From an uncultured Verrucomicrobiales bacterium (GTDB taxonomy: Bacteria; Verrucomicrobiota; Verrucomicrobiia; Verrucomicrobiales; Akkermansiaceae): DNA of 46,547 nt. Of this stretch, positions 41,507 through 46,547 are shown piece after piece. How positions within the stretch are numbered: position 1 is the first letter of the stretch; each line of letters begins with the position of its first letter. The notes under the pieces were generated by a model. It searched no databases, was not told the origin of the DNA, and saw only the letters and a list, made by a program, of their open reading frames with translations. The position numbers and the translations under genes are program-made. The DNA is taken from positions 1 through 46,547 of the forward strand of contig CAKZMG010000211.1 of NCBI GenBank assembly GCA_937128235.1, written 5' to 3'.

Positions 41507-43165
41507 TTAGAGGCTGTTGATTCTCCACTTACACCAGCGTGTGCCTTCTTTATACTCATCACATTCGCCCCAGTTTTTAGTGAGGTAGTCCCACTGTTTT
41601 TTGGCTTGTTCGAAGTATTGCTTGGCAACGGCTTTCTGGCTAGAGCTGTAGGCTTGGTGGCCTATGTCCCCGTAGATAATGGCTATCATGCGTCTCGCTG
41701 ATGCCTCGCGCTTACCCGCACCTTTTTGCACAAGTGCTACCAGATACTGCACAGCTTTTTGCCCGTCTGCTATGGAGTCTGCGGGCTTGATCTGCATGGA
41801 TGATTTCACCCAATAAAGTGATGCTAAGCGGTAATCTGCTTCTGTATTTGTGGGTTCTGCTTCTTTAAATTTTAGCACTTTGGCAATGGCAGCATCGATC
41901 ATTGACATTGCTTTCGTTCTCTCGCCGTGGTCCCAGTGAATGAATGCTTGAGAGCCATCGGCTTCTGCTGTGAGTAGCACGCTTCCTCCACCATCTTTGA
42001 TGTGTTTTCTTGCCACTTTGAGCAGCTCAGATGCCTTGTATTGCTCGCCTTCACGGAGCATGTCTTCGGCTTCTAGTACTTTCACTTCAGCGTAGAGTAG
42101 ATGTGGTTTCTCAATCTTAGGATTATCTGAAAGTAGCGTATTGATGTTATCAAATGCTCGCTTTCTGAGTTTCTCAGCTTGCCCTGCGCTCGTGCCGCCT
42201 TCACTAAGCATCGCTCCATCTAGACATGCTTGGATGAAAGCTGTTCTTAGTTTGGTATTCGTAGGGACCGCTGTGACGATCTTCGCTAGATCATCCGAGG
42301 CTTTGATGTAAAATTCCAGCGACTTCTTAGGAGCAGTGGAGGCTAAAATATCTGCTTCAAGGAGGTGCATCATCGCAGAGAAATACGTAGCTTTGTCTGG
42401 TGTCGATTTCATCTCTGGAACCACAGCTTTTGCTTTGTCCAAATATTCTTTTGCTTGTGTAAGCTTGCCAATTCTAGCAAACTGAGATGCGATGCTGAAC
42501 CAGATACGAGCTTCTATCTCTGGCTTCTGTTCTTCGAGTTGGGCTGCTTTCCAGTCTATTTTGCTGAGGTCAACCCTGCTCACTAAGCCAAGCCCACTGT
42601 AGGCTTGAGCTAGGCGGATACGGAGTTTCGCAACCTGAGGTGCAAGTTCTGGATAGGGGCTCAGTTTAACGCATAATTCTTCCCATTTTTCGCAGACAGT
42701 CACTGTCCTAGCGGAGTGATTTTCCATGTCACTGAGGACGCGGCTGTTACTTTCCCATTTCATCGCGTAGATGTCCTGCGCTATATCTAGTGATGCAATG
42801 AGTGGTGCGCGCCAGCGCTGTTGAGCTCTGATTTTTTCCTGATTGAGATCGATTAGATCCTTCTTTAAGTGATCGATTTTTGAGTCTTTACTCTGAAGGC
42901 TGCTACTGAGTTGTGTAGTGGCTTCTTGGTAGCTTTTGTTATACTGTTCAGCCGATAAATTGAGTTTTTCTCGTAAGATTTTTTTCTCGATAGCGAGATC
43001 TTTTTCGAGCTTGGCTGCTTTGCTTTTGTGTTCGGCTATTTCATCATTTGAGCTTTTCCAGAGAAGTCCAAAAGCTACTGCACAGATGATAGCAAGCACG
43101 CAACCTCCATCCCAAAGAAGGGTTTTGAGGTTGAGGCGTTGGGAGTTAGATTTTTGCTCGCTCAT
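41507..43165 (-). CDS. Membrane-anchored coiled-coil and TPR-like protein
   Basis: 552 residues. One membrane segment near residues 18-36 (GGCVLAIICAVAFGLLW), then a charged coiled coil of about 70 residues (EHKSKAAKLEKDLAIEKK), then an all-helical region of about 420 residues in TPR-like pairs with repeated A-x-x-Y/L motifs (ARIGKLTQAKEYLDKAKAVV). The layout resembles the non-kinase parts of PVC serine/threonine-kinase-linked TPR proteins. A periplasmic scaffold role is plausible; no enzymatic motif is visible. The gene lies 51 bases upstream of the UDG-like gene on the same strand, which may form one transcript. Confidence 0.6.
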   Translation of the reverse strand: MSEQKSNSQRLNLKTLLWDGGCVLAIICAVAFGLLWKSSNDEIAEHKSKAAKLEKDLAIEKKILREKLNLSAEQYNKSYQEATTQLSSSLQSKDSKIDHLKKDLIDLNQEKIRAQQRWRAPLIASLDIAQDIYAMKWESNSRVLSDMENHSARTVTVCEKWEELCVKLSPYPELAPQVAKLRIRLAQAYSGLGLVSRVDLSKIDWKAAQLEEQKPEIEARIWFSIASQFARIGKLTQAKEYLDKAKAVVPEMKSTPDKATYFSAMMHLLEADILASTAPKKSLEFYIKASDDLAKIVTAVPTNTKLRTAFIQACLDGAMLSEGGTSAGQAEKLRKRAFDNINTLLSDNPKIEKPHLLYAEVKVLEAEDMLREGEQYKASELLKVARKHIKDGGGSVLLTAEADGSQAFIHWDHGERTKAMSMIDAAIAKVLKFKEAEPTNTEADYRLASLYWVKSSMQIKPADSIADGQKAVQYLVALVQKGAGKREASARRMIAIIYGDIGHQAYSSSQKAVAKQYFEQAKKQWDYLTKNWGECDEYKEGTRWCKWRINSL

Positions 43166-43240
43166 TAAGTTCTAACATATACACTATTTCTCTCTGTATT
43201 CCAACTTGTTTTCAGTTGGTTAATTTACCTTAACTAATAC

Positions 43241-44515
43241 TTACAATTGAGGCATGATGAGGTGTGCTCCGACGCGGTTGTAGATGTCTGTTGGAGTCCA
43301 TTTCATTTTAGCATCATGCAGAGACATTCGCTTGCATTGTTTCAGGTCTCTGTTGAACATCGCTTTTTGTTGTGCTGCTAGTGAGCTACTGAGAACGTGC
43401 AGGTTAGCTTCATCGTTGATGAAATAAGTGCGGTTATCGAAGTTTCCTGATCCTGCAATGGTGAGGTAATCATCTACTACGATCAGTTTTCCGTGCATCA
43501 TTGATGTTTGATATTCGTAAATTTCCACACCCGCATGCATCAGAGATGGCCAGTAGATCTTAGATGCTTCACGGAGTATCTTAGAGTCTATGGGATCGCC
43601 CGGGACGATTACTTTTATACTAACTCCACGAGTCCTAGCTCTCTTCAGCGCGGCGAGCAAGGGGGGATTAGGGGCGAAGTAGGCGTGCTCGATGAGGATG
43701 GATTTTTTCGCCGCATCTATGGCTAATAAATAGGACGCTCCAAGAGTATCACCACGTTCCCTAGGAGCTCCCATGGTATTCTGCACGCTCATGTTTCCGG
43801 TGTTTTTTAGGTTTGGGAAATATTCGGAGCCACTGATTTGCTTACCAGTAAGCTCCTTCCAGTTGTCAGCAAAAATGTGCTGCATGTCAGCCACGGCTTG
43901 CCCCGTCACCTTATACATCGTATCCCTCCATTCGCTGGGGTCGGAGGCATTTCCCATCCATGAGTTTGCGTAGCCTGCTCCGCCTGTAAAGCCTACCTTA
44001 CCATCCACGATGAGGAATTTTCGATGATCGCGGTTATTGATGTAGTAGAGTCTGAGTGGGTTAAATTTCCGATACCACTTCAGCTCGCAGCCTGAGTTTA
44101 CTAAGATGTCTGTGCAGACTTTCCCTAGCTTACGAGAGCCAATGCCATCAAGTATGACGTGCACTTTTACACCCTGTTTTGCTTTTTCAGCAAGTGCGAG
44201 ACAGAAGTAATAGGTCTCCGTGCCGCTCACCATCGCGAAGGTTTCAAAGGTGATCGATTTCTTAGCTGAGTTCACCGCTTTTCGCATCTCTGGGAAGAAG
44301 GTATCACCATTCGGTAGAGTGGTCACGTGGTTGCCCTCATGCCATTTGGCTTTCGCTACTTCAGCTAGTTTTGTTTTGAAATCTGCTGATCTAACAGTAG
44401 GTGCTGCAGAACCTAGATCAAGGTATGCGCTGGGCTTGAGTTGCGCGCATTGGCACACGCATAAGCAGAGTATGATGGACGCGAAGGCTCTTAGAATTTT
44501 TAAGTAAACAGGCAT
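43241..44515 (-). CDS. Phospholipase D / cardiolipin synthase-like lipoprotein
   Basis: 424 residues from the ATG at 44515; a longer frame to 44578 is open but the later start gives a signal peptide ending LCLCVCQCAQ, a lipobox-like Cys-rich end. Two HKD motifs: HRKFLIVDGKVGFTGG and HGKLIVVDDYLTIAGSGNFDNR, the paired active-site His/Lys/Asp of the PLD superfamily. It probably makes or cleaves phosphodiester bonds in phospholipids at the membrane surface; cardiolipin synthase B-like enzymes have the same double motif, but the lipoprotein signal suggests a periplasmic location. It is divergent from bioA, with starts 61 bases apart. Confidence 0.85.
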   Translation of the reverse strand: MPVYLKILRAFASIILCLCVCQCAQLKPSAYLDLGSAAPTVRSADFKTKLAEVAKAKWHEGNHVTTLPNGDTFFPEMRKAVNSAKKSITFETFAMVSGTETYYFCLALAEKAKQGVKVHVILDGIGSRKLGKVCTDILVNSGCELKWYRKFNPLRLYYINNRDHRKFLIVDGKVGFTGGAGYANSWMGNASDPSEWRDTMYKVTGQAVADMQHIFADNWKELTGKQISGSEYFPNLKNTGNMSVQNTMGAPRERGDTLGASYLLAIDAAKKSILIEHAYFAPNPPLLAALKRARTRGVSIKVIVPGDPIDSKILREASKIYWPSLMHAGVEIYEYQTSMMHGKLIVVDDYLTIAGSGNFDNRTYFINDEANLHVLSSSLAAQQKAMFNRDLKQCKRMSLHDAKMKWTPTDIYNRVGAHLIMPQL

Positions 44516-44576
44516 GAGATTTCTGTTTAGTATCAAATAGCTTGTAGCGCAAGCCATAGGCGATAGTTTTATCAGC

Positions 44577-45830
44577 ATGGATCACGTAGAGATAGACAAG
44601 CAGCACTGTTGGCATCCATTTACCCAGCAGGAAATGTGGATGTCACCAGAGCATCAGCCCATCATGATAGAGAGTGGTGAGGGTGTCTGGCTGTGTGATG
44701 CTGAGGGGAAGAAATACATCGATGGCAATAGCTCCATCTGGACAAATATTCACGGGCATCATCATCCCGTAATCGACCAAGCGATTAAAAATCAGTTAGA
44801 GAAAATTTCTCACAGCTCATACCTAGGCTTCGGTCATCCACTCGCTTCTGAGCTGGCATCGCGGTTAGTGTCATTTTTCCCAGAGTCAGATCTCCAGCGC
44901 GTGTTTTTCTCAGACGATGGCTCTACTGCCGTCGAGTGTGCTATGAAAATGGCTCTCCAATATCGAATCCAAAATGGTGAACCTAAGAGAACTGAGTTCA
45001 TCGCTTTTATCGGTGGCTATCATGGGGATACCCTCGGTGCGGCATCGCTAGGTGGGGTGGAGGCATTCTTTGCGAGGTTTAGAAAATTCGGACTCACTGT
45101 GCATTTTGTTAGAGACCTTGATGAGCTTAGAAATTTCCAGTCACTACAGAAAATCGCCGCTGTGATCATTGAGCCATTGGTGCAGGGCGTGAACCAGATT
45201 CATGTCTGGGAGCAGGGGATGTTAGAGGAGCTTAGGAATTTTACCGAGGAGCAAGCGATCCATCTCATTTTAGATGAAGTCATGACTGGTTTCGGTAGGA
45301 CAGGAACGATGTTTGCCTGCCAGCAGGAGAATGTCATCCCAGACTTTCTCTGCCTAGCGAAGGGTCTAACAGCAGGCTATCTGCCCATGGCAGCTACGCT
45401 AGTGACTGAGACTATATACAAGGGTTTCTTAGGTGCCCCTGAGCGCACATTTTACTATGGGCATAGCTACACGGCTAATCCGCTGGGATGCGCTGCCGCA
45501 CTGGCTAGCCTGGATGTGTTTGAGCAAGAAAAGACTCTAACAGGAGTAAAAGAGAAAGTGGCATACCTAGCTTATAAGCTCAGCCATTTAGCAAATGAAT
45601 GCAAGCACGTGAAAGAAGTCAGACGCTGTGGGTTGGTTGCTGGTATTGAGTTGCTTACTGATGAAAATGGTGTCGGTATGAAAGTTTGCGAGGCTGCTAG
45701 AACCTATCAACTACTCACGCGTCCTATTCTCAATACCATCGTTCTGATGCCTCCACTCTCCATCACGCGATCAGAAATTGATATCATGGTTGCGGCGGTT
45801 GAGCAGGCGATTTCTGATGTGCTGGATTAG
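44577..45830 (+). CDS. bioA: Adenosylmethionine-8-amino-7-oxononanoate aminotransferase
   Basis: 417 residues. PLP-dependent class III aminotransferase that makes 7,8-diaminopelargonate from 7-keto-8-aminopelargonate with S-adenosylmethionine as donor, in biotin synthesis. Visible: WHPFTQQEMW and the start region with WTNIHGHHHP, the SDDGSTAVECAMKM segment, GGYHGDT, the PLP-binding DEVMTGFGRTG, and CLAKGLTAGYLPMA where Lys262 is the Schiff-base residue; YGHSYTANPLGCAAAL follows. The family start WHPFTQ distinguishes it from other class III enzymes. No other bio gene is close; birA is 6 kb upstream. Several GTTAGA-type words lie in it. Confidence 0.93.
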   Translation: MDHVEIDKQHCWHPFTQQEMWMSPEHQPIMIESGEGVWLCDAEGKKYIDGNSSIWTNIHGHHHPVIDQAIKNQLEKISHSSYLGFGHPLASELASRLVSFFPESDLQRVFFSDDGSTAVECAMKMALQYRIQNGEPKRTEFIAFIGGYHGDTLGAASLGGVEAFFARFRKFGLTVHFVRDLDELRNFQSLQKIAAVIIEPLVQGVNQIHVWEQGMLEELRNFTEEQAIHLILDEVMTGFGRTGTMFACQQENVIPDFLCLAKGLTAGYLPMAATLVTETIYKGFLGAPERTFYYGHSYTANPLGCAAALASLDVFEQEKTLTGVKEKVAYLAYKLSHLANECKHVKEVRRCGLVAGIELLTDENGVGMKVCEAARTYQLLTRPILNTIVLMPPLSITRSEIDIMVAAVEQAISDVLD

Positions 45831-45878
45831 TAGCATTTAGTGATTGACGTGTCTTCGTAAACAGCACATAGTTTAGTC

Positions 45879-46547
45879 ATGTTAAATGAGAAAAATTTAC
45901 GAGGATGCATGTTTTTAGCGGTGGGAGCTACTAGTTTATTGATTAGTTCATGTGCCTCTGAGCCTATCACGGTTCCCACACCAGGCGATACTAAGGTGAT
46001 TCCTGAGGTAGTGAAGTCAGACCCTAAATTATTTAATTCGGCCCTAGCGGAGGCTATAGAAAAGTCGGATAAAATTGTCATCAAGGAGCATTCTCACAAG
46101 GTAGATTTTTTTGGGACTCCTGCAGAGGAAGCCAACCCTCCAACATATACCTACGCACGAAAGGAACTGACTCCAGGCGAGAAAATTCTGTTTCTAGAGA
46201 ATGTTAGAAATTTAAAAGGAGAAGAAGTAACAGAACACACACTTTGTATGTTTGTTCCTCACCACACTATCGATTTCTACGAAGGTGGACAGTTAAAAAA
46301 TAGCATGAAGGTCTGCTATAAATGCAATGAGGTAAAATGGAATGGAACGGCACATGATGCGTCTAAAGATGTTTTCAAAGCACTCTCGCCGGCGATTTCG
46401 CGAGCGGGGATGCACACTCATCGAGCTTGGGATGCACTAGCTAAGCAGCGCTATGAAGAAGAGACTCAATCTAACAGAGTGGATGCCGATAAGCCAAATG
46501 TCGCTCCGCAAGGACCTCCTACAGCCAAGTGGGCAGTTGGGAAGAAA
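45879..46547 (+). CDS. Lipoprotein of unknown function (3' end outside window)
   Basis: A frame open from the ATG at 45879 to the last base (223 codons). The N-terminus MLNEKNLRGCMFLAVGATS leads to a lipobox LLISSC (Cys25), so the protein should be lipid-anchored. The part seen has a compact beta-like domain (about 65-120), a CxxC pair in the CYKCNEVKW segment near residue 146, and a polar, Pro/Gln-rich part toward the window end. I do not recognise it. An opposite-strand frame at 45827-46084 is a shadow. It follows bioA by 48 bases, possibly co-transcribed. Confidence 0.7.
   Translation, partial: MLNEKNLRGCMFLAVGATSLLISSCASEPITVPTPGDTKVIPEVVKSDPKLFNSALAEAIEKSDKIVIKEHSHKVDFFGTPAEEANPPTYTYARKELTPGEKILFLENVRNLKGEEVTEHTLCMFVPHHTIDFYEGGQLKNSMKVCYKCNEVKWNGTAHDASKDVFKALSPAISRAGMHTHRAWDALAKQRYEEETQSNRVDADKPNVAPQGPPTAKWAVGKK

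Noticed and set aside
45827-46084. 85-codon minus-strand frame after bioA
   Set aside because: Lies opposite the open lipoprotein frame that has a signal peptide and lipobox; treated as shadow.

Overview
The window looks like a chromosomal segment of a Gram-negative bacterium of the Verrucomicrobiota (my inference; no rRNA gene is present to settle it). Pointers are a PVC-type multi-CxxCH cytochrome, a eukaryotic-type (GSII) glutamine synthetase, a rhomboid protein with a basic C-terminal tail, many lipoproteins, an outer-membrane porin ending in Phe, free-standing rpsN and fusA, and almost no Shine-Dalgarno sequences. It is gene-dense: no gene-free stretch reaches 300 bases (the longest are 3829-4105 and 27402-27663). 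I see no tRNA, rRNA, CRISPR array, IS element or prophage.

Layout. 1-2736: 3' part of a large multihaem cytochrome gene. 2815-5929: glnII, with a strong sigma-54 type promoter, divergent from typA. 5991-8658: small lipoprotein, dxs, xseB. 8701-13148: membrane protein of GT-C type followed by a sigma-54-dependent two-component pair. 13224-15594: LuxC-type acyl-CoA reductase, rpsN, FmdB-like zinc ribbon, zincin-like lipoprotein. 15650-19433: phosphate module phoB-phoR plus Na/Pi cotransporter, with matching candidate Pho boxes in front of phoB and the transporter. 19556-25973: Tat-exported flavin oxidase, small HTH protein, membrane protein, mnmA, M29 aminopeptidase, old-yellow-enzyme. 26148-29748: AAA/DUF4143 ATPase behind a 3 x 23 bp tandem repeat, then fusA. 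29925-32468: secreted protein, rhomboid protease, and a nucleotidyltransferase/small-protein pair resembling a toxin-antitoxin module. 32566-38303: mazG, secreted EEP nuclease, permease/DUF1980 pair with His-rich segments, MscS channel, birA. 38523-45830: porin, metallophosphoesterase, cysteine-free uracil-DNA-glycosylase homologue, coiled-coil/TPR-like protein, phospholipase-D-like lipoprotein, bioA. 45879-end: lipoprotein cut by the window edge.

The most notable signal is not a gene. The 10-mer GGTAAGTTTT, usually as AG(A/G)GGTAAGTTTT, occurs exactly 11 times on the two strands, against about 0.09 expected for an arbitrary 10-mer under a uniform model. Ten copies lie inside coding regions, in several reading frames and both orientations, so selection seems to act on the DNA rather than on a peptide. 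It behaves like a DNA uptake sequence or a Chi-like signal. A second, weaker over-represented word, CTGTTAGA, forms both arms of the typA terminator, an arrangement known for uptake sequences of Neisseria and Pasteurellaceae.

Regulatory logic visible here: nitrogen control of glnII through sigma-54; phosphate control through PhoB of its own operon and the Na/Pi carrier; biotin synthesis (bioA) and use (birA) in the same region but in separate units.
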